NCBI GenBank assembly: GCA_002067705.1
Contig: MVRL01000091.1
Location: 1 to 43,961, forward strand
Length of the DNA stretch: 43,961 nt
Direction: 5' to 3'
DNA from: Methanosaeta sp. PtaU1.Bin112
GTDB taxonomy: Archaea > Halobacteriota > Methanosarcinia > Methanotrichales > Methanotrichaceae
Part shown: piece by piece, positions 24,890 through 33,163 of the stretch
How the letters are laid out: each line of letters starts with the position of its first letter
Position numbering within the stretch: the first letter of the stretch is position 1
Notes under the pieces: model-generated
Told to the model about the DNA's origin: nothing
Databases searched by the model: none
The model's input: only the letters and a program-made list of their open reading frames with translations
Made by a program: the position numbers and the translations under genes

Positions 24890-24901
24890 GGTATTTAAAC
24901 C
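24890..24901 (-). promoter_or_regulatory. TATA-like element of rps3ae
   Basis: The minus strand reads GGTTTAAATACC about 50 bases upstream of the TTG start. It is palindromic and well placed for an archaeal promoter. Confidence 0.45.
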
Positions 24902-24908
24902 GATCGCC

Positions 24909-24928
24909 CAAAAAAGATAAAATAAAGA
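24909..24928 (-). terminator. T-rich terminator after the 24947 surface protein gene
   Basis: The minus strand reads TTTATTTTATCTTTTTTGG just downstream of the stop codon at 24947, upstream of the rps3ae promoter. T-runs of this kind terminate archaeal transcription. Confidence 0.5.
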
Positions 24929-24946
24929 AATGGTCGCATTTAAGAA

Positions 24947-26599
24947 CTAGTCTGCTGGCCACACGTAGACGTAAACGTAGTTGGACCAATCATTGCAGCA
25001 GTAGCTGAGTATATGCCAACCGGGATTATTCGCCATAAACCAGGTCTGGTACCATCCATTGCTCTTGTAGCCGAAGTTCTTGACGTCAGGAGGAGAGTAG
25101 TAGCTTGGCCCGCTGCAAGCCGTCCACTCGAATGACCAGTATATACCAGGCCGGCTCACTTTTGACCACAATGGCAGCCATGATCCGCAAAACACACCTG
25201 CCACGGTTGCCAGCCTTCCTGGCCAGCTCTGGACGTAGTACTCATTGCACCTGTAGAGGGATGGAACAGGATAGACGGTCTGATAGCCATGAGCTACGTA
25301 GCCATAGGGCGCGCTCTGGCTCGCGACAACGGCACAGTTCGGACAATTTGCTTCATAGGGATAGCTGCTGGAAACACCAGCCGCAATTACCGTGGAGCTC
25401 GTACAGGTAGTGCAGGTTTGGCGAGAAGCGCTCGCCTGCCCGGGCAAGACGGCTGAACCAGCAAAGGCGGCTTGATCTTGAGAATTGGTGAGCGCTGGAT
25501 TTGCGACAGCGAGACTTCCGGCCGGTCCAATCTCAGCCGACGAGAAGGCAGAGCCAAACGAATTGGGATAAGACGCAAACTGGCTGCTGCCTCGCGCAGG
25601 ATAATCTGCATAACTGTAGCCATTTTCATAGGACTGGCCTGTAATCGGCCTGTAGAGGTTGAAGTCGGGCAAGACAATCCTTTCTGCAGCCGGATCAGGA
25701 GGAACAGGAGCATCCAGGGGCAGAGATGCAGCGCTCATACTTGATGCTGCGTTTGAATAGCCCGACTGCGCAGATCGGAGGGAACCTGCCGGATAGACAT
25801 AGATGTAGATATAGTTCGACCATATGCCGCTGTTGTAGCAGAGGATATGCCAGCCGGAGACGTCTCCGAAGAACCAGCCCTTCTTCCAGCCGCTTCCTGT
25901 CCAGCCCCACCATCGCACCGTGGGAACGGACGAGCCGGGATACCATTCGTAGACATAAAAGTTGCCGCTTGATTTGATATCCGCCCACAGAGGAAGATAG
26001 CCACGGAAGCTGCACCCGCCAACGGTTCTCAAACCAGAGGCGGTCTGGACATAGAATCTGTTTGCCGAAACCAGAGAACTGGGATAATACCACATGCTTG
26101 AACCAGGTATCGCTGCCTGAACAGAGGGCGATGCTGATGAGGAGACTGATAACTGCACAGGCGCGGATGTTATCTGAGCAGAGTCAACGGGCTGCGATGC
26201 TGAGACAAATCCCAGATATCCGTCGGGAGCGAAGCTCTCCATCTGCGGCTGGGAGAGTCCCAGCTGCTCTGCAGTCATTTGCTCTTGCATCGGCCCGCCG
26301 ATCTCAGGAGCCGGATACGAGGATTGATGACTCTGGGATTTTTCCTGCCCCTGTGCAGGATAGCTGCCATAAGGCGAACTGCCAGAAAGTGAACCGCTAG
26401 ATGATGATAATATCGGCTGGCCTATTGATGCCTGACCGGATTGCTCGGGCACATAAGAACTTGTTTGCATACCCGCCAAAGAGCTTCCTTCTTGCTGAAG
26501 TGCTGCTGACGATTCCAAGATACCTGCATCGCCTACTGCACCCAAGGCAGTATTGGCCGTTAACAGAAAGAGAACTGCCAACTCAAGATAGAATTTCAT
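24947..26599 (-). CDS. secreted surface protein with two copies of a Trp/Tyr-rich domain
   Basis: From the ATG at 26599 (MKFYLELAVLFLLTANTALG) the product has 550 residues. An in-frame GTG nine bases upstream is the alternative start. After the signal peptide comes a Ser/Gln-rich disordered region. A first domain lies at about 165-280 (NRFYVQTASGLRTVGGC, GYLPLWADIKSSG, GWHILCYNSGIWSNYIYIYV), then a linker with a CxxC pair (TCTTC), then a second copy at about 440-550 (NEYYVQSWPGRLATVAGVF, GSWLPLWSKVSRPG, GWHILSYCCNDWSNYVYVYV). The domains are clearly internal duplicates. It is probably an envelope or sheath-associated protein. The family is unknown to me. Confidence 0.7.
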   Translation of the reverse strand: MKFYLELAVLFLLTANTALGAVGDAGILESSAALQQEGSSLAGMQTSSYVPEQSGQASIGQPILSSSSGSLSGSSPYGSYPAQGQEKSQSHQSSYPAPEIGGPMQEQMTAEQLGLSQPQMESFAPDGYLGFVSASQPVDSAQITSAPVQLSVSSSASPSVQAAIPGSSMWYYPSSLVSANRFYVQTASGLRTVGGCSFRGYLPLWADIKSSGNFYVYEWYPGSSVPTVRWWGWTGSGWKKGWFFGDVSGWHILCYNSGIWSNYIYIYVYPAGSLRSAQSGYSNAASSMSAASLPLDAPVPPDPAAERIVLPDFNLYRPITGQSYENGYSYADYPARGSSQFASYPNSFGSAFSSAEIGPAGSLAVANPALTNSQDQAAFAGSAVLPGQASASRQTCTTCTSSTVIAAGVSSSYPYEANCPNCAVVASQSAPYGYVAHGYQTVYPVPSLYRCNEYYVQSWPGRLATVAGVFCGSWLPLWSKVSRPGIYWSFEWTACSGPSYYSPPDVKNFGYKSNGWYQTWFMANNPGWHILSYCCNDWSNYVYVYVWPAD

Positions 26600-26752
26600 A
26601 TACCCCACTTCTCCCTATTATTTTGCTTTCTCCGTTCTTTTAAAAGCGCTCAATCTATTTAATACTTGGCTTAGGGTTCCGAGATCAGGAAACCAATTAG
26701 TTTGTAATAATAATATTTGCAAAGCTAATTCGTTCAGCTGAATTAGAATAGT

Positions 26753-26778
26753 ATTAATAACCAGAATTAATAACCAGA
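26753..26778. repeat. 13-bp direct repeat, two copies
   Basis: ATTAATAACCAGA occurs twice in immediate succession, about 160 bases upstream of the duplicated-domain surface protein. It could be a regulator binding site. Confidence 0.6.
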
Positions 26779-26888
26779 TGATCGCATATTGCTGATGGCT
26801 GCTGAAGCAGGATCCAAAGAGAACCCCTCAAAGGAATCTGGCTAGCAGTAGGTTGCAAGCCACCAGGAAGCCGTTTAGCTTACTGATC

Positions 26889-26900
26889 AAAAAAAAGAGA
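26889..26900 (-). terminator. T-run terminator after the 26916 gene
   Basis: The minus strand has a run of eight T (CTCTTTTTTTTGATC) within 30 bases of the stop codon, a typical archaeal terminator. Confidence 0.55.
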
Positions 26901-26915
26901 TGAGATCGAGCCCAT

Positions 26916-27767
26916 TCACACGCACGGCAGCCAGTCAACGCTTATGGCTCCGCATGTAGAGTTGCCCCATAGCTGGATGAACTTCTCAATGGAGAAGACG
27001 CCTGTCAGGTCCTCTACGGATCTGCCATACTCGGCATGGCGGCCTTTGAGCTGGTTGTCAGCTTTTGGATCACGGGAGAGCCAGCCGATGTGGGCTACAC
27101 CGATGACGTTGCTGTTGAGGTTGGCCTCGAGAACGCCGGTGCAGCAAGCCGGGCAGCTTCCATCCCAGCCGTTTTCCCTTACACTATCTAGCGTTATTGA
27201 GCCATATCCTCTGGTCTTGACCTCTGTGGTCTTCTGAAGGTGCTCAGCATGGGTATACATCTCAGTCAGCACCGCGCCAATCCTGTAGTTCTGCACGCAC
27301 AATTTCTCAACCCACTTCTGATCGTAGGTGCCGGTTTGGTAAGAGACGGGCATGTACTCGAACTCAGCTTCCTTGGTGAAGTTGATATAGTCCATGGGGC
27401 ATGCTATGCCAGTTGGCCAATTGCATAGTATTGACCCGAATCCTATTGGGACCCAAGATCCTATATCAAGGAATCCATTGTTTGCATCTGAGTTTGGCGA
27501 AACAGGAGGCAAGTCCACGATGCCCTTGAATCTCTCTAGCTGTCTCTCGGCCTCAAGCTCAGTCCTCTCGGTGATAATGTTGCCTGATCCGGACTCTTTC
27601 TCTACCAGCTTCTGGCCATTAAAGCCCGTCTGGGTGGAAATAATCATCTCTACATTCTTGTAACCGACACCTTTGACGGATGCTTTTTCGTACATATAAT
27701 TCGCAGCGCCAGCCACGCTGATCAAAGCAATAGCTACCATTGCCAGAGCGAAAAATCTATTGGTCAT
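26916..27767 (-). CDS. secreted protein of unknown function, intact copy
   Basis: The ATG at 27765-27767 has GGAGG four to five bases upstream. The 283-residue product has a signal peptide (MTNRFFALAMVAIALISVAG). The mature protein includes NVEMIISTQTGF, GFGSILCNWPTGIACPMDY, a CPACC cluster and a C-terminal GVFSIEKFIQLWGNS block. Cysteines are paired in a way that suggests disulfides outside the cell. A partial copy of its last 60 residues lies at 14235-14441. It is likely an abundant envelope protein specific to this lineage; no enzymatic motif is seen. Confidence 0.65.
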   Translation of the reverse strand: MTNRFFALAMVAIALISVAGAANYMYEKASVKGVGYKNVEMIISTQTGFNGQKLVEKESGSGNIITERTELEAERQLERFKGIVDLPPVSPNSDANNGFLDIGSWVPIGFGSILCNWPTGIACPMDYINFTKEAEFEYMPVSYQTGTYDQKWVEKLCVQNYRIGAVLTEMYTHAEHLQKTTEVKTRGYGSITLDSVRENGWDGSCPACCTGVLEANLNSNVIGVAHIGWLSRDPKADNQLKGRHAEYGRSVEDLTGVFSIEKFIQLWGNSTCGAISVDWLPCV

Positions 27768-27976
27768 ATTTCCTCCTACGCTAATGAGCATGGTAAGATA
27801 TCATGTTTTATAAGATTAACCATGAAGATCTAAATCTTTGTGTTCATGAAGTTTTGGCTAAATTCGTTCCCGCTTGCAAGATAGCGGCGATGTCCTAGGC
27901 TTTCCCCGATGTCCAGCCCCGCTTGTCTGTAGTGTCTCATCGTTGCCATGATTTTGAGATAGTGTGACACTACCAT

Positions 27977-28369
27977 TTGGCAAGGGGCCGCCTTCGCAGC
28001 GCAAGCGTGCTTCCTGCCCGGCGCGATTGGCCGCTTATCGACCTTTGCGAAGTCGATCTCGTTTGTAGTCCTCACGGCAAAATCGTTAAACATCTTTTTG
28101 AAGCAATCAATCTCCGCGCGCAGGCCTCGCATCCCCCGGTCAGGATAGGCGCTAGATCCTGGACTGACAGGCACAGGGTATCATCGGTCGGCGTGAAGGC
28201 GGCATTTACCGTGACTTATAGGCTGGGAAGCATTGCGCTTTTCAATCTCGATGGTTCCTATGATCCTCAGCAAGATCTCATCTGTGAGGGGCCGAAAGCG
28301 GTGCAATGGGGGGGCAGAGAGCTGTTCGAGCACTACCTGAGACAGGCTAGGCATGTGAAACGCTTTTAG
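27977..28369 (+). CDS. hypothetical protein
   Basis: A plus frame of 130 codons reads naturally in its second half: VSSVGVKAAFTVTYRLGSIA, then LFNLDGSYDPQQDLICEGP and GRELFEHYLRQARHVK. That part resembles a folded alpha/beta domain. The first 20 residues are arginine-rich and uncertain, and the start (TTG at 27977) has no ribosome site. It may be the surviving part of a longer gene. A competing minus-strand frame at 27830-28174 looks less protein-like. Confidence 0.35.
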   Translation: MARGRLRSASVLPARRDWPLIDLCEVDLVCSPHGKIVKHLFEAINLRAQASHPPVRIGARSWTDRHRVSSVGVKAAFTVTYRLGSIALFNLDGSYDPQQDLICEGPKAVQWGGRELFEHYLRQARHVKRF

Positions 28370-28498
28370 CTTACCGGTAAAAAGGAGACGGGATCAGAAA
28401 TTCAATATAACCGCATGAAACAGCGAGGAGCCTGACCGAGTATTATTGGCACTGTGATCGCACAGCATTGCTAAAAGATTTGTGATTCTTCTGGCAAT

Positions 28499-29263
28499 CT
28501 ATTGACTGCAACCCCTGGACCAGTTGCTTCTTACCATCTCTGCCAGACGGGGATTGGTGAACTGATTGTATATATCCAGGTCTGTAGTATAGCCAATAAA
28601 TGGATCTATCGTGCCTTTCTCCAGATTCATTATCCAAATATTGAGGCCTTTGTCCTCTGCAGCTTGTCCATTTTCCTGGAAGAACTGCACAAATGGCTGC
28701 AAAGTCTCGCTGCTTGGCACCAGGACTATGTAATCAATTCCCGTCTCTGGAGTGTAATTGTTGATATCAAGGGACTTTACGCTTGTGACTGCAAAAGCTT
28801 TAGCAGTGCGTTTCTCTGCTCTAAATGTCAGTTCTTGCTGGCTCTGTGCAGATAGAGTGTACCCGGCATCCTCCATGAAAGCTATGAGTCTATCCATCAG
28901 GCACTTTTGCAGTATGATCTTCAGCTGGGGAAGAGAGCCATGAAGTCTCTCAGCCGCTCTTTTAAAGTCTCTTTTGCCATATTTCTTGGAATGGGAAAAA
29001 TGAAAGATCCGACCGTCAATCTGGGTGTAGGTATCAATTATGGGAAGGCTCGAAAATATCGGCTCTTTGCTCATGATGCTCGCAAAGATGCCGGGGGCAA
29101 TTCTCTCACCCACGGCCTCAACCAGCTCCCGTCGCTCCTGATCGCTCAATTTTGCCGAACCGACAATATCATAGGTGCGAAGGAGAAGCTCACACCTGGC
29201 AATGATCTCCCTCTCTTTGAGCAGCTCTCTGAGAGGGCCGGCTATGCTTTCAATCTCAGTCAT
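28499..29263 (-). CDS. conserved hypothetical protein downstream of mptA
   Basis: I start at ATG 29261-29263 (MTEIESIAGPLREL), with AAGGG seven bases upstream. The frame overlaps the last bases of mptA only if longer starts are used. The 254-residue soluble protein has a helical N-terminus, a middle region with IIDTYTQIDGRIFHFSHSKK and RDFKRAAERLHGSLPQ, and a C-terminal alpha/beta segment GIDYIVLVPSSETLQPFV. No known motif stands out. It is probably in one operon with mptA and the 81-residue gene, so a link to methanopterin synthesis or its control is possible. Confidence 0.6.
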   Translation of the reverse strand: MTEIESIAGPLRELLKEREIIARCELLLRTYDIVGSAKLSDQERRELVEAVGERIAPGIFASIMSKEPIFSSLPIIDTYTQIDGRIFHFSHSKKYGKRDFKRAAERLHGSLPQLKIILQKCLMDRLIAFMEDAGYTLSAQSQQELTFRAEKRTAKAFAVTSVKSLDINNYTPETGIDYIVLVPSSETLQPFVQFFQENGQAAEDKGLNIWIMNLEKGTIDPFIGYTTDLDIYNQFTNPRLAEMVRSNWSRGCSQ

Positions 29264-29273
29264 CATTGGTCCC

Positions 29274-30236
29274 TTATTCATCAATCCCTTTGACGCGAGC
29301 CAATTCTGCTCGCAGCTCGCCCATCTTTGCCGTTCTCTCTGCAAAGGCATTATGCTGGTGAATGCTCTCCTCATTGATCTGCTTTAAGGTCACTGCCGCG
29401 TCATCAGGAAGATCGGAGAACGCATCTACCAGTTTCTGGGCCATGGTTCTTACGCAATCTTCCACAAACTTGGGATTGCTGTGCGCCCTCTTCACCACTA
29501 CCGCTTCGTCCGGACGCTTGAGCAGCCCAAAGACTCTGGAGCTCATGGACTCTTCAATGATTTTGATGATCCGGTCGATTGAGACGCAGCGCCTGTCATG
29601 GACTTCAACAGAGATGCTGCCTCGGCCGCGCTGATTGTGCGTGGCCACGGGCAGCCGCTGGGCAATCTCTGCCGCCGCATCGGCTGATAACCCAGCTCTG
29701 GCCAGCTCCTGGCGAACCTGATCTCTCATGATCTCCTGAGCGCAGGGACAGGCAGTCATGCCCAAAACCTCGGCCCCCACTGTTTTGCGCAGATACCCGG
29801 TGGGCCCGGCTCTGGCTACCGCCTCGGCAAATATATCCACCACCTCCTGGCAGGTGGCTTTTGTCACCGGAGTCAGTCTGCGCACAATGTACTCGCTCTT
29901 CATCTTTACTTCCGCTCGAGAAGCATACTCATGCCTGGATAGCAGTCTCTTGGCAATCTCTCCACATAGCTCCTCGATCTCGTAAACGGGGCAGTTTATG
30001 GCCTCTTCCAGAACTTCGTCGATTACCTCGAAGTTGCGGGAGAGATTGGCCCCTTTGCGGTCAGAAGGAAGATCGACAAAGACCTCAAAGTTTGAGATGA
30101 GAACTACGGGCCTCTCATCGTTGCCACGCTCAACTTTCACCAGCTTCTTAACGCCGGTCACACCCACTCTGGTCAAATTGAAGGGATAATCAGGTTCGCA
30201 GGCTTGAATGTCAGGCAGGCTATCCACTAAATTCAC
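29274..30236 (-). CDS. mptA: GTP cyclohydrolase MptA
   Basis: The 320-residue protein belongs to the FolE2/MptA branch of GTP cyclohydrolases. It shows [32 protein letters not shown] (metal-binding Cys), [18 protein letters not shown] and the C-terminal [13 protein letters not shown]. MptA opens the GTP ring to 7,8-dihydroneopterin 2',3'-cyclic phosphate, the first step to tetrahydromethanopterin (sarcinapterin), the C1 carrier of methanogenesis. It is Fe(II)-dependent. Its ATG overlaps the stop of the preceding 81-residue gene by four bases, indicating co-translation. Confidence 0.95.
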   Translation of the reverse strand: MNLVDSLPDIQACEPDYPFNLTRVGVTGVKKLVKVERGNDERPVVLISNFEVFVDLPSDRKGANLSRNFEVIDEVLEEAINCPVYEIEELCGEIAKRLLSRHEYASRAEVKMKSEYIVRRLTPVTKATCQEVVDIFAEAVARAGPTGYLRKTVGAEVLGMTACPCAQEIMRDQVRQELARAGLSADAAAEIAQRLPVATHNQRGRGSISVEVHDRRCVSIDRIIKIIEESMSSRVFGLLKRPDEAVVVKRAHSNPKFVEDCVRTMAQKLVDAFSDLPDDAAVTLKQINEESIHQHNAFAERTAKMGELRAELARVKGIDE

Positions 30237-30478
30237 CTTACCCTCGATTGCTCATCCTCATCTTCGAGCGACTCGTCATCCAGCGACTCGCCCTCAATCT
30301 TGTCTATGCGGGAGATGAGTTGATCTACCTCCAGCATCATCTCCTCCAGGGTATCGCTGATCCGCTGGTGGCGCTCATCTGATAGCTGGAAAGTCCTCTC
30401 AATTTCCGCCATTAGCTCCTCATCGCCCATGTCGAGCATCCTGCATATCATTTTCTCGACGTCATTGGATCCGGGCAT
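30233..30478 (-). CDS. small acidic coiled-coil protein upstream of mptA
   Basis: The 81-residue protein consists of helical heptad-like segments ([39 protein letters not shown]) and a strongly acidic tail ([13 protein letters not shown]). Its stop overlaps the mptA start. No domain is recognised; an oligomerising or regulatory partner is conceivable. The minus-strand TATA-like AAATATATC lies about 25 bases before the ATG. Confidence 0.6.
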   Translation of the reverse strand: MPGSNDVEKMICRMLDMGDEELMAEIERTFQLSDERHQRISDTLEEMMLEVDQLISRIDKIEGESLDDESLEDEDEQSRVR

Positions 30479-30616
30479 GAAAGGTCATCTGGGCGCAGAT
30501 ATATTTGAGACTTTGCTTTTCCGAGAGCGGCCTCATCTTGCCCCTCATGATATAAGCCAATGAGCGGTCAGATATATCTATGCGAAGCTCTACGTTAAGA
30601 GAAAGGAGTTCTACAG

Positions 30617-31276
30617 ATGATCAAGCGTTGCCCTCAGCATGGATTTTTCAGGGGTGAGCAGTGTGAGTGCGGCTCTGCCGGTCAGCTTCTTTTAGATGAT
30701 GCCAAGACGGAGCAGCTGGGCCGGCTGGTCGCCGGGTGCCTCCGGCATTTCCCTGGTGATCTGGGCCTGGTTATGGACTCACACGGCTGGGTTGATCTCA
30801 ACAAGCTCGGACAGGTGGTGACGAGCAGACATCGCTGGGCCAATAAAGAATTGGTGATTGCGCTTGTAATGTCTGATTCCAAGCAGAGATACGAAATCCT
30901 CGGCGATAGGGTCAGGGCCAGATACGGCCATTCCGTAGATGTGGAGCTCGACCACCCGGAGAATAAGCTGCCTAAACTCTATTATGGAGCCAGCGAAGAG
31001 GAAGCGGACAGGATCCTGGAGATAGGCATTAAATCTGCATCACAGAGGTACGTACATCTATCGACCACTCCAGAGAAGGCCTGGCACGTAGCGACATTTC
31101 GCACCGGCAACCCGAGAGTGATTCAGGCCGATGCCGCCGCAGCGCAAAAGGCCGGTGTGAAGATGATGACCGTCAACGATGATATCATTATCTCGGAAAC
31201 GATTCCCGCTCGGTTCCTAGCCATCCTTGCCGCGAAGGACATTGCCATACAGACAAGGACAGATCAAGAGAACTAG
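30617..31276 (+). CDS. kptA: RNA 2'-phosphotransferase (KptA/Tpt1 family) with N-terminal zinc knuckle
   Basis: The 219-residue product begins MIKRCPQHGFFRGEQCECG, a four-ligand knuckle often found in archaeal KptA. It continues with the KptA fold: VMDSHGWVDLNKLG, SDSKQRYEI, ARYGHSVDVEL, KLYYGASEEEADRILEIGI and VHLSTTPEKAWHV. The family removes an internal 2'-phosphate from RNA using NAD+. The usual LYHGT at the NAD site reads LYYGA here. AAAGGAG lies eight bases before the ATG. The stop TAG overlaps the stop of the convergent gene within CTAG. Confidence 0.9.
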   Translation: MIKRCPQHGFFRGEQCECGSAGQLLLDDAKTEQLGRLVAGCLRHFPGDLGLVMDSHGWVDLNKLGQVVTSRHRWANKELVIALVMSDSKQRYEILGDRVRARYGHSVDVELDHPENKLPKLYYGASEEEADRILEIGIKSASQRYVHLSTTPEKAWHVATFRTGNPRVIQADAAAAQKAGVKMMTVNDDIIISETIPARFLAILAAKDIAIQTRTDQEN

Positions 31277-31884
31277 CGTCCGAAGCGCCTCGCCCTTCTC
31301 TGGCAATCCCGGATGGCCCGCAGAAAATCGATCTTTCTCAGCTCCTGCCAGTTGACATCGGTGAAATAGAGTTCGGAATAGGCTGCCTGCCAGATCATGA
31401 AATCGCTCAGCCTCTTTCCGCCCGCTCTGATCACCAGATCCGGCTTCTGGGAGAATCGCAGATGAGATTCGATGGTCTTCTCGTCGATCTCTTCAGGATC
31501 GAGATCGCCCATCTCTACCTTCTTGAGAATGCCCCGGAATGCTTCTGTCACCTCGCGCTTGCCACCTAAGCCCAGAGATATTTCAACCTTGAGGGGGCCG
31601 CCGCAGCCCGTCTGCTCCACGCCATCTGCGGTATGCAATCTGATTTGGGCAGGCGCCGCCGCAAGTTGGGCAGAAATCTTGCGCAGGAGCTGGGGCGCAT
31701 CGTCATTCACGTAGAGCACCAGGGAGGAAAGGCCAATGGATCGGCTCCATTCCAGCAGCTGGCTGAGGCGCAGCAAGCCTTCGCCCATCAGATCGCCGCT
31801 GCTCAGGACTACTGCCACACAACCGGGCAGATTGCTCTTTGCTATCCTGGATTGCAGATGATGCTCGTAGAGACGGTAAATCAT
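31273..31884 (-). CDS. cis-prenyltransferase-like protein lacking the catalytic N-terminal motif
   Basis: The start is placed at ATG 31882-31884 (MIYRLYEHHLQSRI), giving 203 residues. The C-terminal half clearly matches undecaprenyl/dehydrodolichyl diphosphate synthases: KPDLVIRAGGKRLSDFMIWQ, AYSELYFTDVNW and RRARRFG. The N-terminal half keeps the fold (CVAVVLSSGDL, LSQLLEWSRSIGLSSLVLYV), but the catalytic MDGNRR signature is replaced by LSSGD. This is the pattern of the non-catalytic subunit (NgBR/Nus1-like) of heteromeric cis-prenyltransferases. It may support synthesis of a glycosyl carrier polyprenol with a catalytic partner elsewhere. It is divergent from the DUF92 gene 65 bases away. 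Confidence 0.8.
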   Translation of the reverse strand: MIYRLYEHHLQSRIAKSNLPGCVAVVLSSGDLMGEGLLRLSQLLEWSRSIGLSSLVLYVNDDAPQLLRKISAQLAAAPAQIRLHTADGVEQTGCGGPLKVEISLGLGGKREVTEAFRGILKKVEMGDLDPEEIDEKTIESHLRFSQKPDLVIRAGGKRLSDFMIWQAAYSELYFTDVNWQELRKIDFLRAIRDCQRRARRFGR

Positions 31885-31949
31885 AGTCTGCCCCGATGTA
31901 CATCTCCATAGGCAAAGTATTTTTGCAATGAAAATTGTCATGTAGCTTT

Positions 31950-33155
31950 ATGGAGCGGGAGGATATTGCCCGGATAGCCATCGGACTGATGGTCCTGTTG
32001 CTGCCCTATGCCGGAGCTTTCACTGTAATAGCTTTAGCTGCGGTATTCTTCCTGGACAAGGGCTCTCGGCTTCTCTGTGCGTCCCTGGCCATGCTGCTTC
32101 TCATGAGGCCGGCGCTCATCCTCACGGATACCAATCTACCGCAATACGTCATAGCCATCTCTTTTGTGGCCTCGACCTTCGCCCCACTCGCCTTCCGCAA
32201 GTTCGATTCCCTGGCGGGCAGCATAATGTATCTGCTAATCAATGTGGGACTTGGCTATCCCGTCGCGAGCCTTATCTCAGCAGGCTCTCTCTCCTCAGAG
32301 AGGATATTATTCCTGGTCATCTTGGGAGGGCTGTCCGGCGCTTTTCTGCACCACGTCTCAAAAGAGCGGGACTTCACCGTGCCCTTCGGAACTGCCATGG
32401 TGATGTGGCTCTTTTCATTCGATTACCCATTGCCTGAGCTGCAACGCATCCTGCTCATCTGCATCTTCGCCCTGGTGCTGGGAATTGGTGCCTACTGGGC
32501 AAAAGCGGCAGATTCGGATGCCGTGTTGAGCGAGACCATAGTCTGCCTGCTGGTGATTCTCTTCGCCGGCATATCCTGGTTTATCCTGTTGCTCGCGTTC
32601 TACCTGCTGGGTGGGGGTTTTACCCGCTACGGATACTCGCACAAGTATAAGCTCGGCATAGCCCAATCACATGGGGGCAGACGCGGCTACAAGAACGTCT
32701 ACAGCAACAGCCTGGTGCCTCTTGTCCTGGCCATCTGCTACGGAGTCTATGGCAATGATGTCTTCCTGTTCTCCTTCATCGCCTCTGTGGCTACCGCCAA
32801 CGGGGATACTCTGGCCAGCGAGATTGGTGAGACCAGCCGGTCCAAACCCCGCATGATCACCACCCTCAAAGAGACAGAACCTGGCGTGGACGGAGGCGTA
32901 ACGCCCCTGGGCGAAGCAGCTTCGCTCGCGGGAGCGATCATCATCGGCCTGCTCGCCACCGGCATGGGGATGGCGGGCGTCTCAGGCATTGTGGTCGCCG
33001 CGATTGGCGGATTTATGGGAACCAACTTCGACAGCCTTCTCGGAGCTACGCTGCAGAGCCGGGGCATTTTGAGCAATAATGGTGTGAACCTGGTGGCTAC
33101 GGCCTTCGGCGCCCTCGTGGGAGGCGCCCTCTGGTATATTATGCAATTTATTTGA
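31950..33155 (+). CDS. DUF92 family integral membrane protein
   Basis: The ATG at 31950 (MEREDIARIAIGLMVLL) gives 401 residues with about ten membrane helices. The C-terminal half has the DUF92/TIGR00297 signature: GRRGYKNVYSNSLVPLV, FIASVATANGDTLASEIGE, PGVDGGVTPLGEAASLAG, FMGTNFDSLLGATLQ and NNGVNLVATAFGA. Plant relatives (VTE6) act as phytyl-phosphate kinases, so the archaeal members may phosphorylate isoprenoid alcohols or phosphates. Divergence from a cis-prenyltransferase-like gene supports an isoprenoid role. The aroE gene overlaps its stop. Confidence 0.85.
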   Translation: MEREDIARIAIGLMVLLLPYAGAFTVIALAAVFFLDKGSRLLCASLAMLLLMRPALILTDTNLPQYVIAISFVASTFAPLAFRKFDSLAGSIMYLLINVGLGYPVASLISAGSLSSERILFLVILGGLSGAFLHHVSKERDFTVPFGTAMVMWLFSFDYPLPELQRILLICIFALVLGIGAYWAKAADSDAVLSETIVCLLVILFAGISWFILLLAFYLLGGGFTRYGYSHKYKLGIAQSHGGRRGYKNVYSNSLVPLVLAICYGVYGNDVFLFSFIASVATANGDTLASEIGETSRSKPRMITTLKETEPGVDGGVTPLGEAASLAGAIIIGLLATGMGMAGVSGIVVAAIGGFMGTNFDSLLGATLQSRGILSNNGVNLVATAFGALVGGALWYIMQFI

Positions 33156-33163
33156 TGATTATT

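Larger units (their letters stand above)
26600..26915. other. intergenic promoter region
   Basis: GTATTAAATAG on the minus strand near 26655-26665 is a probable TATA box for the 24947-26599 gene. A 13-bp tandem repeat, ATTAATAACCAGA twice, spans 26753-26778. CTAATTC and GAATTAG form an inverted repeat near 26725-26746. These may be operator sites. No gene is seen. Confidence 0.45.

Noticed and set aside
27830-28174. Minus-strand hypothetical protein
   Set aside because: It is rich in Arg, His and Ala without a recognisable core. The opposite frame at 27977-28369 reads more like a folded protein.
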